Shown: positions 19,289-32,904 of the stretch, one piece after another
Layout of the letters: every line of letters starts with the position of its first letter
Position numbering within the stretch: the stretch's first letter is position 1
Source: Streptococcus troglodytae
Lineage (GTDB): Bacteria; Bacillota; Bacilli; Lactobacillales; Streptococcaceae
Length of the DNA: 64,000 bases
Direction of reading: 5' to 3'
Assembly (NCBI RefSeq): GCF_002355215.1
Contig: NZ_AP014612.1
Span: 1,240,001-1,304,000, forward strand
Program-made: the position numbers and the translations under genes
Notes under the pieces: model-generated
What the model saw: only the letters and a program-made list of their open reading frames with translations
What the model was told of the DNA's origin: nothing
Database searches by the model: none

Positions 19289-21116
19289 CTAAAATGTTAA
19301 CAATTTATCCCTAAAATACTCATACTGCTTTTGTCTCTGATTGATTTCCTTGGGTAATCCCTCAGAGATAGAATTGGTCAAAGTGTCAAATTTGTCTAAA
19401 ACGGAAACAATGCGGGATTGTCCTTCACTTTCAGGTAGACAAATGATTAAGTTTTCAATTACATTTTTAGATAATCTCGGTATACTAGCCTTTCTTACTT
19501 GGCCTTTAATCTTAGGTTGATTGCTCAAAAGCATATAATATAAAAATCTTTGATTGATAAATTCAGAACTCATTGTCCATACATCATCAGCTTTCCAAAA
19601 AGGTTGTTTACTAAATCCAATTTCACCAGCAGCACCTGCACTAATAACAAATGTAGTATTAGCTTCCTCATTCGTTTCATTGAAGTAACCCAAAGGAATA
19701 AGACTATTTTGATAAACAGGATATTTGCCATTTTTATTTAGCTGACTTTTAATAAGTCGCTTACCTCGTGAAATACTACAAATACTCCCCAGACTAACCT
19801 TAATTGGTCCAAAGACCCACTGCAAGAGCCTAATCAGGTCTTGTCTGTACTGTACTGTACTGTCAGTGTACACGCCTTCGGCGGTGAAGATCAAGAGTTT
19901 ATCTCTAAAATATTCATACTGTTTTTGACGAAGTTCGATTTCTTTGGGAAGTCCGATGTTAAGGTCATTACAAACCGTATCAAAATTATCAAGGACTTGG
20001 ACAATACGGGATTGAATATCAAGGGGTGGAACAGGGATTCTGAAATCCCTTACCATTTTTAAGTTTAATCCTCCTCTAGTCCCTTCACCAGAAGAAATGT
20101 CACGAAATTTTTGGTATTGCCCTTTAAGGTAATAATACAAATAATGGCTGTTCACATCATCTTTTGGAACAATCGAACACAGTGATTGATTTGTACACAA
20201 TTCAATCTTTGTAATAGCTACCGTTCCACGTGTCTTACCTTGTCCTGCTAATGCAATGACAACTGTCTCTTTTGGAACAATTTTAGTGCTGCAACTATCA
20301 TAACCTTCTTGGGTAATTTTTTTCTCCGTGTCGTAAACAAAACCTTTATTTACTTCTCCTGAACTCATCCACGGAATAGTGCCATTTCCCCAATATGACG
20401 AATTAGAAGTTTTAGGAGTTGCACCAGCTAAACATTCAGCTATTTCCCCCAGCGTCTTCCACTCGACCTGATAAGCCTCATCTTCAAAAGAAAGCAGTTT
20501 ATCGCGATAAAAAGAATATTGCTTTTGGCGTAAGGTCAATTCTGAGGTCAATTCTGAGGTCAATTCTGTGACATAATCCGTGAATTTGTCAAGTATTTGC
20601 ACGATTTTTTCTTGAATTTTTAGAGGTGGGATGGGGATCTTTGTATCTAAAACTTTCGACATATCTGGATGTTGAATCCCAGAGCCTCTATAAAAACTAG
20701 AAATTAATTTCAAATTATTTTGTAAATAATAATATAAGTATTTGGTTAACAATTCGTCATCATTTTTTACTCTGGCAATTCTGTTATCGCCTGTAATAAA
20801 TTTACCTTTGTAATACTGAACAATGGGATTACCTCCCCATGGTATTGCAACTATTTCTTTATCAAAAACTCCCCTCCTGCAACATACTCCGTTGTCCATA
20901 AATTACTTGGACTGGTTGTCAATATTTTAATATCCCCATCTGAGACCACCATTTGAGAGAGGTCTTTAGCTAGCAAATATTCATATTTATCAACTAATTG
21001 TTGTTTAAATTTTGAAACACTATTAAATTTTTATCCCAAATTGTTACTTCCCATAACTCTTTCCACTCTACGCCATCTGGACAGAGTTCTTTGATCATGT
21101 CTTCAATTTTAGTCAT
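19289..21116 (-). CDS. hsdS: Type I specificity subunit HsdS with three recognition regions (two frameshifts here)
   Basis: Restored length 609 residues, long for HsdS (usually about 400-460). Three copies of the recognition-domain plus conserved-helix unit can be read. Each ends in (I/V)P(V/I)PPL...IV(Q)ILD.F or its equivalent, then RQKQY-(F/Y)-RDKLL-F. Start ATG at 21116 overlaps hsdM by 8 bases ([13 protein letters not shown] is a typical HsdS N-terminus). The frame is broken at the T run 21028-21032 and the A run 20864-20868; one base each restores it. HsdS sets the DNA target for methylation and cleavage. Confidence 0.88.
20534..20569 (-). repeat. Three tandem 12-bp repeats in hsdS encoding (T/S)ELT
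   Basis: Plus-strand unit ggtcaattctg(a/t) occurs three times without interruption at 20534-20545, 20546-20557 and 20558-20569; the last base differs in the third copy. It encodes [12 protein letters not shown] in the conserved spacer between recognition regions 1 and 2. EcoR124-type enzymes carry TAEL tandem repeats at the same place, and copy number there sets the length of the non-specific gap in the recognition sequence. Confidence 0.9.
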
Positions 21117-22713
21117 GGCTCAGCTCCTCCACGATTTTATCAATCTCACTGCGTAGGTGATCAATCTTCTTGACCGTTTCGGCGATTTCTTTGTTGAGTT
21201 CATCAATATTGATAATCTCGCGTGTGTCACGCTTTTCAACATAGGTTGATACAGATAAATTGTAATCATTTTCCTCAGCAATCAGATTATTATCAACAAG
21301 TTTAGCCTCATAATCAACATCTTCTTTATTTTTAAATAATTCAACAATAGCTTCGATATTTTTTGAGTTTAATATCTTGCCATTGGTTACTGCCTCATAA
21401 AATTTATTCTTACCAGAAACCGTAGATTTTTCATCTGAAGAAGCATCAATAAAGAGTGTTTTATCCTCAGGTTTATTTTTTGCCAAAACTAAAATATAGG
21501 TTGCAATGCTTGTTCCATAAAAAAGATTATCAGGCAAGGCAATAACAGCTTCAACAAAATTATTATCAATCAAGTATTGACGGATTGTCTTCTCAGCTCC
21601 TCCGCGATAAAAAATTCCAGGAAAGCAAACAATTGCTGCACGACCTTTATTGGATAAATGGCTAAGACTGTGCATAATAAAGGCAAAATCAGCTTTTGAT
21701 TTAGGAGCTAATTTACCAGCTGGTGCAAAGCGCTCATCATTAATTAAGGTTGGATCAGCATCCCCAATCCACTTGATAGAATAAGGAGGATTAGAAACAA
21801 TGGCATCAAAAGGTCGTTCGTATAGATGCTGAGGGTTTAACAAGGTATCGCCACGGCGAATATCAAAATTATTATAGTTGATATTATGAAGAAACATATT
21901 CATCCGTGCCAAGTTATAATTAGTCATATTAATCTCTTGACCAAAAAAACCTTCTTCCAAAATATGGGTTTCAAATTGTTTCTTCATTTGAAGCAATAGT
22001 GAGCCTGAACCACAAGTTGGATCATATACTTTATTAATATGCTCTTTTCCAACCATAACAAGTTGAGCAAGAAGTTTCGAAACAGTTTGCGGTGTAAAAA
22101 ACTCTCCGCCACTTTTACCTGCATTAGAGGCATAGTTAGAAATCAGATATTCATAGGCATCACCAAATGCATCAATATCATTTTCTTCAAAAGTGCCAAA
22201 ATCAAGCCCAGCTATTCCTGTCAAAATATCTGATAAGCGTTTGTTCTTTTCTTTAACAGAACCTCCCAAACGATTTGAGGTTGTATCCACATCATCAAAG
22301 AGTCCCTTAATCGCATGTTCTGAATCTTTACCAATTGCGGATTCTTCAATTTTCTTGAAAATCTTTGCTAAGTCCGTATTTAAATTTTCATTTGTTGAGG
22401 CTGTTTTGACTATATTTTCAAAGAGTTGTGAAGGCAAAATAAAAAAGCCTTTTTCTTCTACTGTATCGGGTTTGAAATCTTCTTCAGCTTCTTCATCACT
22501 GAGATCAGCATAACGAAAGTCTGGATCACCGGCCTCATGTTCAGCACGATCAAAATAATCAGACATATTTTCAGAAATAAAACGATAAAAAAGAATCCCT
22601 AAGATATATTGCTTAAAATCCCAACCATCTACAGCACCACGCACATTATCAGCAATAGCCCATATTTTTTGATGCAATTCTTGTCTTTGCTGACTTTCTT
22701 TATTGAACGACAT
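21109..22713 (-). CDS. hsdM: Type I DNA methyltransferase subunit HsdM
   Basis: 534 residues. The N-terminal helical domain ([16 protein letters not shown], 33-47) pairs with HsdS. The N6-adenine methyltransferase core has DPTCGSGS (231-238, S-adenosylmethionine binding) and SNPPYS (307-312, catalytic NPPY). It methylates the target in complex with HsdS and forms the platform for HsdR. First gene of the hsdM-hsdS-prrC operon; AAAGGAA precedes the ATG. The C-terminal helices ([20 protein letters not shown]) are a coiled coil. Confidence 0.96.
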   Translation of the reverse strand: MSFNKESQQRQELHQKIWAIADNVRGAVDGWDFKQYILGILFYRFISENMSDYFDRAEHEAGDPDFRYADLSDEEAEEDFKPDTVEEKGFFILPSQLFENIVKTASTNENLNTDLAKIFKKIEESAIGKDSEHAIKGLFDDVDTTSNRLGGSVKEKNKRLSDILTGIAGLDFGTFEENDIDAFGDAYEYLISNYASNAGKSGGEFFTPQTVSKLLAQLVMVGKEHINKVYDPTCGSGSLLLQMKKQFETHILEEGFFGQEINMTNYNLARMNMFLHNINYNNFDIRRGDTLLNPQHLYERPFDAIVSNPPYSIKWIGDADPTLINDERFAPAGKLAPKSKADFAFIMHSLSHLSNKGRAAIVCFPGIFYRGGAEKTIRQYLIDNNFVEAVIALPDNLFYGTSIATYILVLAKNKPEDKTLFIDASSDEKSTVSGKNKFYEAVTNGKILNSKNIEAIVELFKNKEDVDYEAKLVDNNLIAEENDYNLSVSTYVEKRDTREIINIDELNKEIAETVKKIDHLRSEIDKIVEELSHD

Positions 22714-22844
22714 ATTCGATTCCTTTGCTAATAAAAACTATTAATATTTTATCATAAAATAATATGAGAACATAACTTTATTTTAATCTCTAAAAATCCC
22801 ACATTTTTCAACGAATTCTTTAAAATTTAGTTTACTAAAATCAC

Positions 22845-23348
22845 TTAAACCCAAAACAACAGGCTTCCCGCTAGAAGACCGATAAGATAGCCTATAATAA
22901 CATCTTTGGGATAATGAACACCGCCTAGAACGCGGCAGCAGGCCAGCAAAGCAGATAAAATCAATAACATGATTCCGCCCCAAACAGTCACGCGCAAAAC
23001 ACAAACACTAATCACCACTGCCGAAAAAACATGACGGCTGGGCATGGACTGTCCCTTAGCATCCTTTATTATTAATGGACTGATCGTCCACCTTTCATAA
23101 GGTCTTGGCTGATTCAGATACTTTCTGACCAATGACAATAAAACAAAGGACAAGCTCGGAACTAAAACAAAAGGCATTAAGGCAGTCCATCTCTTCTGAG
23201 TCCAAAAAAGGTAAAGTAAAAGCATCAGATAAATAAAAGGCATTATTCTGGTTATTAAAGAATTGACTGTTTTCACAAAATAAAGCCATTTACTTCTTGT
23301 TCTGACTGGCTTTGTCAGTTTCTCATAAAACTCTGCGTAATTTTTCAT
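22845..23348 (-). CDS. PAP2-family membrane phosphatase
   Basis: 167 residues from the ATG at 23348; a start at 23387 would add 13 residues. Several membrane segments plus the three PAP2 motifs: RKYLNQPRP (K-x6-RP), PSRH, and CRVLGGVHYPKDV (S/C-R-x5-H). Such enzymes dephosphorylate lipid phosphates, including undecaprenyl pyrophosphate and phosphatidylglycerophosphate. The usual SR of motif 3 is CR here. A TATAAT -10 (minus strand, about 23434) is the likely promoter. It is a single gene between the restriction island and the serine hydrolase. Confidence 0.85.
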   Translation of the reverse strand: MKNYAEFYEKLTKPVRTRSKWLYFVKTVNSLITRIMPFIYLMLLLYLFWTQKRWTALMPFVLVPSLSFVLLSLVRKYLNQPRPYERWTISPLIIKDAKGQSMPSRHVFSAVVISVCVLRVTVWGGIMLLILSALLACCRVLGGVHYPKDVIIGYLIGLLAGSLLFWV

Positions 23349-23570
23349 CTTATCTCTATGTACCTTCTTAAAGCACAAATCTTTCATGGATTTTAAAACT
23401 TATTTGTTTTTTGATTGAATCAGTTATAGTTATTATAGCATTTCTAAGCTTGTAAGAGACAAAGCAACTGTCTCTCAAAGTTAAAAAAGGGTGTTTAGAT
23501 TTTCTGATGGTAAGTGATGAGAAAATAATAGCAATGAAAAGCAAGCAGTTTCAGCTTTGAAACTAATAAA

Positions 23571-23600
23571 AACAGCACCGCTTTTTAAATGGTGCTGCCC
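23571..23600 (-). terminator. Terminator of the serine hydrolase gene
   Basis: Stem CAGCACC/GGTGCTG around an A/T-rich loop, followed on the minus strand by TTTTT. It lies just after the serine hydrolase stop (23610). Confidence 0.75.
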
Positions 23601-23609
23601 CTTATCTTT

Positions 23610-24689
23610 TTATTTTGACGTTTCATTTTTCCTCAGCGCATACGAATCTGCATATAATTTAAAGGCTTTAGCTGCTAAGGATTTGACCCGCTTATACTTA
23701 CCGTTTGTGATAAACAAAACCATGACCTGTTTGGTTTTAGGATTTGAATAAGCAAAACAAGAATAAGTATCAAAGCCGCCACCATTTGCATGCAGCATCT
23801 TTTGGCTGATATAGAGGCCGCCATAATAGCTCTTAGAAGTCATTTTCATCGAACGTTGGTATTCGCTGACAGGAACAAATTGGTCGTTAATAAAAGCCAT
23901 CATAAATTTCCAATAATCCACTGGCCTAGAAGCATAATCACCAGCTCCAAAGGTAGACGTCACTTCTTTTGACAGCTTATCCCAAGTCGTGCTTTGATCC
24001 ATCACTGACAAGGCAGCTAACTTAGACTTATCTTTTATTTGAATATATTTTTTAAAATGCCAACCCTTACCAGCTGTTAAGAAGTGTTGACGAACATAAG
24101 TCGCATAATTTTGACCGCTAATTTGACTGATAATGCCAGCTAGCAAAGCATAATTAATGTTAGCATACTTCCATTTCTTTCGATAGGTGACGCGATAATT
24201 GGTCAATGAAAAATCCAATTGCTGCTCTTGAGTTGTCAGTACTTGTTGAGGAACTTCTTTTCGATCTGCCAAACCGCTGGTGTGGGTAAGTAAATTTTGT
24301 ATCGTGATATTTTCACTATTTTCAACTTGAGGATAATATTTGCTTAAAGGTGTGTTTAAAGACAGTTTTCCTTTATCAATTAATTGTTGGATAGCCACCC
24401 CTGTTATCAATTTTTGTAAGGAAGCAAGAGGAAAATAATCATTAATTGAAACAGGACTACCATCTACCTTACTTTGATTTGAAAATACTTGAGCCTTACC
24501 ATCTGGTCCTGTCACAATCATGATCCCATTTAACTGATTTGTTTTTAAAAATCGCTTTAAAATGAGTGAATCAGGGTTGACAGCAACCGTATTGGAATCA
24601 ATCCGTTCAGTCTCAATAGATTTATAGAAAACAGCAAAAAATGCGATGAGAAAGACAAGAAATCGCATGCTAAATTTTCTTTCTCTCAC
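23610..24689 (-). CDS. Beta-lactamase-fold serine hydrolase (class C PBP-like), membrane anchored
   Basis: 359 residues. The GTG at 24689 is preceded by GGAGGG at 6 bases, which decides the start. A hydrophobic N-terminal segment (FLVFLIAFFAVFY, 10-22) anchors or exports it. SLQK gives the S-x-x-K nucleophile pair (about 91-94), and YANIN the Y-x-N motif (about 176). HANGGGF stands where the K/H-T/S-G motif is expected. This fits the PF00144 group of low-molecular-weight D,D-peptidases and esterases; it is not evidence for beta-lactam resistance. Confidence 0.82.
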   Translation of the reverse strand: MRERKFSMRFLVFLIAFFAVFYKSIETERIDSNTVAVNPDSLILKRFLKTNQLNGIMIVTGPDGKAQVFSNQSKVDGSPVSINDYFPLASLQKLITGVAIQQLIDKGKLSLNTPLSKYYPQVENSENITIQNLLTHTSGLADRKEVPQQVLTTQEQQLDFSLTNYRVTYRKKWKYANINYALLAGIISQISGQNYATYVRQHFLTAGKGWHFKKYIQIKDKSKLAALSVMDQSTTWDKLSKEVTSTFGAGDYASRPVDYWKFMMAFINDQFVPVSEYQRSMKMTSKSYYGGLYISQKMLHANGGGFDTYSCFAYSNPKTKQVMVLFITNGKYKRVKSLAAKAFKLYADSYALRKNETSK

Positions 24690-24959
24690 AAAATACCCTC
24701 CTATTCCTATAAGTACTCTCTATTATACCTCATTTCTGCTTTAATTTCATAAAAAATAAGTATTCAGAATAAATAAAGTCTAGATAGACATTTTTTATAG
24801 GCAAGGTTTTTAAAAATTAGATCTCCTTAATGAAGTTATAGCTGTTCCTGTATGATTTAGCCATTTCAATTAAAAGTTGCAAATTCCAAGAACCATTATT
24901 TATAAACTTGTTTTCAATTATTCCTATTACTTTTTCAATGCAACTTCTGCCATTAAGAC
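24690..24959. other. Intergenic region downstream of galE
   Basis: No recognised gene. A minus-strand open frame of about 50 codons ([20 protein letters not shown]...) without a start codon follows the galE stop in another frame. I cannot assign it, and AT-rich sequence gives such frames by chance. No clear terminator for galE is seen. Confidence 0.35.
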
Positions 24960-25961
24960 TCAGTCTCTGTCATCATAACCCTTTGGATGGCTGGAATGCC
25001 ATGCCCAAGCGGAAGCAATGATTTTTTCAATGTCGTCAAATTGCGGTTTCCAGCCAAGCACCTCACGTGCTTTTTCTGAAGATGCAATCAAAGTATCTGG
25101 ATCTCCCAGACGGCGTTCTGCCTTTTCTGCAGGAATTTTCTGTCCTGTGACCTTGCGAGCGGCTTCTAAAATTTGAAGATTTGAAAATCCTGTTGATGAG
25201 CCCAAGTTAAAGGCTGTCGAGGGATTTCCTTGGCGCAGATAGTTAAGAGCAAGCAAGTGAGCATCCGCCAAATCAAAGGGGTGTACATAATCGCGTACAT
25301 TGGTACCATCTGGCGTATTATAATCATCACCAAAAATCATGATTTTCTCACGCATACCTTGAGCAACCTGCAAAATGATTGGCAGTAGATGTGTTTCAGG
25401 ACCGTGGTCTTCACCGATTGAGCCATCTGGTTTTGCACCAGCCACATTGAAATAGCGAAGCGGCACAAACTTGATACCATAGGCCCGGTCAGACCATTTC
25501 ATAATGGTTTCCATCATGAGTTTACTCTCACCGTATGGATTAATCGGACGCTGCGGTGTTGTTTCCTTGATTGGAATCTCATCAGGAATACCATAGGTTG
25601 CTGCTGTTGATGAAAAGACAATGTATTTGACACCAAATTCACTCATGACTTCTAGGAGCTTAATCATGCCTGCGGTGTTGTTGTCAAAATACTTGAGGGG
25701 CTTTTTCATGGACTCTGCAACCAAAGAATAAGCTGCAAAGTGAATAACGGCATCCACATCAGGATTTTCTCTAAAAACCATACTCATAAATTTTCGGTCT
25801 GCTAAATCACCTTGATAAAACTTAGCAGATGGGTGTACCGCTGCACGGTGACCCGTCACCAAACTATCAACGACAACAACCTCTTCCTCACCTTTTTCAA
25901 TGAGACGGTCAACCATATGTGAACCAATATAACCAGCCCCACCTAAAACTAAAATAGCCAT
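24960..25961 (-). CDS. galE: UDP-glucose 4-epimerase
   Basis: 333 residues. GGAGYIGSH (7-15) binds [11 protein letters not shown] carries the catalytic serine region, and YGESKLMME the catalytic Tyr and Lys. It interconverts UDP-galactose and UDP-glucose, the last step of the Leloir cycle begun by galK and galT upstream. Separated from galT by 149 bases that contain a palindromic repeat of family 1. Confidence 0.96.
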   Translation of the reverse strand: MAILVLGGAGYIGSHMVDRLIEKGEEEVVVVDSLVTGHRAAVHPSAKFYQGDLADRKFMSMVFRENPDVDAVIHFAAYSLVAESMKKPLKYFDNNTAGMIKLLEVMSEFGVKYIVFSSTAATYGIPDEIPIKETTPQRPINPYGESKLMMETIMKWSDRAYGIKFVPLRYFNVAGAKPDGSIGEDHGPETHLLPIILQVAQGMREKIMIFGDDYNTPDGTNVRDYVHPFDLADAHLLALNYLRQGNPSTAFNLGSSTGFSNLQILEAARKVTGQKIPAEKAERRLGDPDTLIASSEKAREVLGWKPQFDDIEKIIASAWAWHSSHPKGYDDRD

Positions 25962-25975
25962 AATTCAGATACCAA

Positions 25976-26064
25976 GCCCGTAAACGACAGAGCAAAAACA
26001 GAAATTTGACGCAGACACCTGCATCTAGAAAGAGTTATCTTTTCTGCACAGTCGTTAGGGCGGG
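25976..26064. repeat. Interspersed palindromic repeat family 1, copy in galT-galE gap
   Basis: About 89 bases. The arms GCCCGTAAACGAC...GAGCAAAAAC and TTTTCTGCACAGTCGTTAGGGC pair. The right half (tctagaaagagttatctttt) closely matches the copy between carA and carB (tctagaatgtgtttatcttt), and both left halves share the GAC/A.AGCAAAAA block. It lies inside the gal transcript, so it would fold as an intercistronic RNA hairpin. Confidence 0.7.
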
Positions 26065-26110
26065 TTCAATCCTAACCAACAAAGCCAGAACCAACCCTTT
26101 CCTTTCTTTT

Positions 26111-27586
26111 TTACTTCACTCCAATACTCTCTACAAACCGCATGAAAGCTGCTTGCCCTTGTCTATTGCGTTTGTAGACGCCTGCGTCTTCCAAGACACG
26201 GACAAAGGTTCTCCCAACGGCTTGTTTGACAACTTCTGAAACAGTTGCTGCACTCGTTTCTGGATGACTGGCCTTAATGGCATCAGCCCAGTCTTTGTGG
26301 TAATCAGCCATTTCATTATACTGGTTTAACACGTATTTTTCAACTTCTGCCAGCTCATTTTTCAGTCTTGGCGGTAAAATGGCTAAGCCCATAACCTCAA
26401 TTAGCCCAATATTTTCTTTCTTAATATGCTGCACATCAACATGAGGATGGTAAACTCCGTCAGGATACTCTGCTGTCGTGTGGTTGTCACGTAAAACAAT
26501 ATCCAGCTCAAATTGTCCATCGCGTTTTCGAGCAATCGGTGTCACAGTGTGATGCGGTGTATCACCTGTAAATGCAAGAATGTCCATCGTATCATCAGAA
26601 TAGTTACGCCAAGCCAGACGAATGATTTCAGCCAATTCCGCCAAGCGAGACTTGTTTGCTCCACGTAGTCTGATAACAGACATTGGCCACTTGACAATAC
26701 CTGCTGTCACATCTGGAAAGTCTTTGAAGTGAAACACTCTATCCAGCTCTGCTATTTCCATGGGAAAAACGTGACGACCGCCTTGATAATGATTGTGGCT
26801 TAAGATAGAACCGCCGACAATTGGCAGGTCAGAGTTGGATCCTGCGAAATAGCCGGGAAAGATGTCTACAATGTCAAGGAGCTGTCTAAAAGTGTCCCAA
26901 CTAATCACCATAGGTACATGCTCAGTGTTGAAAAAAATGCAGTGCTCATTGAAATAAGCGTAAGGTGAGTATTGGAAGCCCCATTTTTCATCACCTAAGT
27001 CCATGCGGATAATACGGTGATTGGCACGAGCAGGATAATTAATTCTACCCTGATAGCCTTCATTTTCCATGCAAAGCTGGCACTTGGGATAACTGGAAGT
27101 CTTAGCTAACTTAGCTGCTGCAATAGCTTTAGGATCTTTTTCAGGCTTTGACAAATTAATGGTAATATCAATATTTCCATACTCTGACAGTGTTGAAAAA
27201 GCAATATTTTTTGCGACAGCCGCCACTTTAATATAGTCGTTATGCTTACTGAGTTCATAGAAATCTGCGATAGCTCTCTGAGGAGACTTTGCATAAGTAT
27301 CCCAGAAATCTTTATTGACCTGACTCGGAATTGGCGTGATGAAGTTCATTAACTCCGCTCCCAAGCAATCTTTCTCTTCAACTAAGTCGCCAACTTTACC
27401 GTTTGCAAGAGCCAAGTCAACCAATTCATCCTTGAGAGCGATGAGATTGCTTTGTTTTGTATCCTGCTGAGCATTATCTTCACCAACCAAAGCAAGAATC
27501 CGATTTCTAAGGTAGATAGCATCCAATTCAGTATAGTCACTGTTTTCAATAATTTTACTAACAAAAGTATCTAGTAATGCTGTCAT
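26111..27586 (-). CDS. galT: Galactose-1-phosphate uridylyltransferase (Gram-positive type)
   Basis: 491 residues from the ATG at 27586, chosen because AAGGAA lies upstream. This is the long GalT form of Firmicutes (PF01087/PF02744). It has NEHCIFF and, near the middle, [13 protein letters not shown], the active-site histidine region. It transfers UMP from UDP-glucose to galactose-1-phosphate. galK ends 4 bases upstream, so the two are translated together. Confidence 0.95.
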   Translation of the reverse strand: MTALLDTFVSKIIENSDYTELDAIYLRNRILALVGEDNAQQDTKQSNLIALKDELVDLALANGKVGDLVEEKDCLGAELMNFITPIPSQVNKDFWDTYAKSPQRAIADFYELSKHNDYIKVAAVAKNIAFSTLSEYGNIDITINLSKPEKDPKAIAAAKLAKTSSYPKCQLCMENEGYQGRINYPARANHRIIRMDLGDEKWGFQYSPYAYFNEHCIFFNTEHVPMVISWDTFRQLLDIVDIFPGYFAGSNSDLPIVGGSILSHNHYQGGRHVFPMEIAELDRVFHFKDFPDVTAGIVKWPMSVIRLRGANKSRLAELAEIIRLAWRNYSDDTMDILAFTGDTPHHTVTPIARKRDGQFELDIVLRDNHTTAEYPDGVYHPHVDVQHIKKENIGLIEVMGLAILPPRLKNELAEVEKYVLNQYNEMADYHKDWADAIKASHPETSAATVSEVVKQAVGRTFVRVLEDAGVYKRNRQGQAAFMRFVESIGVK

Positions 27587-27590
27587 CGTT

Positions 27591-28763
27591 TTATTTCCTT
27601 GAGAGAACACAGCTACCGCCTGCGATTTCTGCGATATAAAAGGCTGGCGCGTAACCTACTGTTTCAGTGTAAATGCGACCGACATTTTCTTTAAAGGCTG
27701 CAACCTTATCTTTGGCAACAATAGCAATGCCGCAGCCGCCAAAACCAGCTCCTGTCATACGAGCACCCAGAACACCTTCTTGTTCCCAAGCGGTATGAGC
27801 CAGCGTGTCAAGTTCAAGTCCTGTTACTTCATAGTCGTGTTCTAGAGAAACATGCGAGGCATTGACCAACCGTCCAAATTTCTCCAAATCACCAGCTGCA
27901 AGGGCTTTCTTAGCTTTCAGAGTTCTTTGATTTTCAGAAACTGCATGGCGAGCGCGTCTGATACGCTTAGCATCCTTGATGAGATAGGCATATTCGTCAA
28001 ATGTTTCTTCATCCAATTCACCAAGAGTTTTGATGTCAAGAAGAACATTCAATTCTTCGACTGCTTTTTCACATTCCGTACGGCGCTCATTATATTTAGA
28101 GTCAGCAAGTTCACGGCGCTTGTTGGTATTCATAATAACAATGACATTGTCACCAAGGTCAAGCGGTACAAGATCATATTTCAAAGTCTTCGTATCAAGA
28201 TAAATAGCCTTCTTTTCAGCCCCCATACCAATAGCAAATTGGTCCATGATTCCTGAATTAACACCGATAAAATCATTTTCCGTTCTTTTCCCAGTTTTTA
28301 CTAAATCAAGACGGTCAAGTTTAAGATCAAACAGCTCTTCAGCCATAATCCCAATCAACAATTCAAGAGATGAAGATGAAGATAGCCCAGAACCATTTGG
28401 AATATTTCCAAAAACATAGACATCCATACCATTGTCAATAGAGTGCCCTGCTTCTTGCAAGTATTTGATGACGCCTTTAGGATAATTGGTCCAACTATCC
28501 TTCTTGTCAAATATAAGATGATCAAGGCTTATTTCAATAATACCGAGTTCTTCAAAGTTAGCGGAGTAAAAGCGGAGCAATTTATCATCACGTTTACGAG
28601 CTGCACCGTAAGTTCCCAAGGTGATTGCTGCTGGAAAGACATGACCGCCATTATAATCGGTATGCTCTCCAATAAGGTTAATACGTCCCGGTGAGAAAAA
28701 AGTAGCGTCTGCTTCTCTTCCAAAAACGTGAGTAAAAGCTTGGTTTAATTCTTGTCTTTTCAT
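27591..28763 (-). CDS. galK: Galactokinase
   Basis: 390 residues. The signature [15 protein letters not shown] (about 26-40) binds galactose. [13 protein letters not shown] is the ATP-binding GHMP loop, and [12 protein letters not shown] closes the kinase fold. It phosphorylates galactose released by the alpha-galactosidase of the msm operon or taken up as such. First gene of galK-galT-galE; divergent from galR. Confidence 0.97.
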   Translation of the reverse strand: MKRQELNQAFTHVFGREADATFFSPGRINLIGEHTDYNGGHVFPAAITLGTYGAARKRDDKLLRFYSANFEELGIIEISLDHLIFDKKDSWTNYPKGVIKYLQEAGHSIDNGMDVYVFGNIPNGSGLSSSSSLELLIGIMAEELFDLKLDRLDLVKTGKRTENDFIGVNSGIMDQFAIGMGAEKKAIYLDTKTLKYDLVPLDLGDNVIVIMNTNKRRELADSKYNERRTECEKAVEELNVLLDIKTLGELDEETFDEYAYLIKDAKRIRRARHAVSENQRTLKAKKALAAGDLEKFGRLVNASHVSLEHDYEVTGLELDTLAHTAWEQEGVLGARMTGAGFGGCGIAIVAKDKVAAFKENVGRIYTETVGYAPAFYIAEIAGGSCVLSRK

Positions 28764-28797
28764 AAGAATCCTTTCTAACTTCTGATTTTACAAGTCT

Positions 28798-28850
28798 ATT
28801 TTATAATCTTAAAAATCTGAGGTCAATATTTTACTAAAATTTACTAAATT
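28798..28850 (-). promoter_or_regulatory. galK promoter and putative GalR operator
   Basis: Minus strand TTGACC (28821-28826) and TAAAAT (28798-28803) with a 17-base gap. Next to the -35, a directly repeated TTTACTAAA(A)TTTACTAAA block (plus strand, about 28829-28848) is AT-rich and close to half-sites of LacI-type operators. It lies between the divergent galR and galK starts, where GalR control is expected. Confidence 0.6.
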
Positions 28851-28885
28851 TATTTCTTTTCCTTTCTTTTGATATACTGAAATAA

Positions 28886-29899
<1,014 letters not shown>

Positions 29900-30000
29900 T
29901 AAACAAGACATATTGATTCAGAATAGAAACATTGACATTGTCAAAACTTCAAACTGTCATAGCAAATCAGAATCGTTTTGTTATTTGATATAAGCATTAA

Positions 30001-30044
30001 AAACAACAGGCTGTCACCTTTTGAGTGGTATTCAACTGTTGTTT
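30001..30044. terminator. Bidirectional terminator between galR and dexB
   Basis: Stem AAACAACAG/CTGTTGTTT with U-rich flanks on both strands. It lies between the convergent 3-prime ends of galR and dexB. Confidence 0.8.
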
Positions 30045-30056
30045 TCTTATTTTATC

Positions 30057-31685
<1,629 letters not shown>

Positions 31686-31757
31686 TTATTATGACGTGTT
31701 ATTCTATTTCAGTTCTAATCAAGAGAATGAGAAAATCCAAAACAATTTAAGCCGTTT

Positions 31758-32890
31758 TTATCGAATGGCTGCTTCCGTTTCTGCATCAAAGAAATGCCCC
31801 TTGGCAACATTAAAAGTGAGAGAGACCTTTTCACCCGGTTCATGGAAATCTCTAGCATCGACACGTGCTGCAAATTCTGTTTGCCCAAGTTTAAGATAAA
31901 GCATGGTTTCACTGCCAAGCAATTCTGAGACAACCACTTCTGCATCAACTGTAGCATCTGGATAAGTTTCCTGAACTAAAAGACTGCTGGAAATATCCTC
32001 CGGACGAATACCAAAAATTAATTTCTTATTCTTAAAACCTTTAGACTCAAGCATTTTAAGCTGCCCTTCTGTAACAGCAATTGTTAAACCATCCTTGCTG
32101 ACCAGATGCCCATCTTTGATAATAACATCAAAGAAGTTCATGGATGGACTGCCGATAAAACCAGCAACAAATTTATTAGCAGGCTGGTTATAAAGTTCTT
32201 GAGGAGTTCCTACCTGTTCCACACGGCCAATTGTACCTGAGCCATCCTCATTTTTTGTTGAACTCATAATAACAATACGGTCAGCCAAGGTCATGGCTTC
32301 CGTTTGGTCATGGGTAACATAAATGGTCGTTGCGCCGATACGACGATGAAGTTTCGCAATCTCTGCCCGCATAGATACCCGCAATTTAGCATCTAAATTT
32401 GATAAGGGTTCATCCATTAAAAAGACCTTGGCATCACGAACAATCGCCCGTCCCATAGCCACACGTTGACGTTGCCCACCTGACAAATCAGCTGGCTTAC
32501 GTTCTAAAAATTCGGTCAGACCAAGAATTTGCGCAGCCTCTTTGACACGCTTATCAATGGCTTCTTTGGAATACTTACGCAATTTTAGACCAAAAGCCAT
32601 ATTATCATAAACGCTCATATGAGGATAAAGCGCATAGTTTTGGAAAACCATAGCAATGTCCCGATCTTTGGGCGCCTTATCATTGACCACTTCACCGTCA
32701 ATTTTAAGTTCGCCCTTGGTAATATCCTCCAAACCAGCAACCATCCGAAGGGTTGTTGATTTCCCGCAACCTGAAGGACCAACAAAACGATGAATTCTTT
32801 GTTCTTGATATCTAAGTCAAAATCTTCAACAGAGTAATGACTGCTGTTAGGGTATTTTTTATAAATGTGATTTAAATTTAGTTCAACCAT
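31758..32890 (-). CDS. msmK: Sugar ABC transporter ATPase MsmK (frameshifted in this sequence)
   Basis: Restored length 377 residues. ABC domain: Walker A restored as [20 protein letters not shown]-loop, LSGGQRQRV signature, [12 protein letters not shown]alker B. The C-terminal OB/regulatory domain is of the MalK/UgpC type. It powers MsmEFG uptake and, in S. mutans, may serve other sugar importers. The frame breaks at the A run 32784-32787 (plus strand); one base turns [12 protein letters not shown] into [12 protein letters not shown]. Likely sequence error. Confidence 0.93.
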
Positions 32891-32904
32891 AGTCTCTCTC
32901 CTAA

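Noticed and set aside
20534..20569. CRISPR-like tandem array
   Set aside because: Units are contiguous, 12 bases, in frame inside hsdS and without spacers.
20899..21116. Separate small genes between hsdM and the long hsdS frame
   Set aside because: Repaired frames join into one HsdS N-terminus with the usual overlap with hsdM; no internal ribosome site is convincing.
23610..24689. Calling the serine hydrolase a beta-lactamase resistance gene
   Set aside because: S-x-x-K and Y-x-N alone define a broad fold; the third motif is atypical and such proteins are common housekeeping hydrolases.
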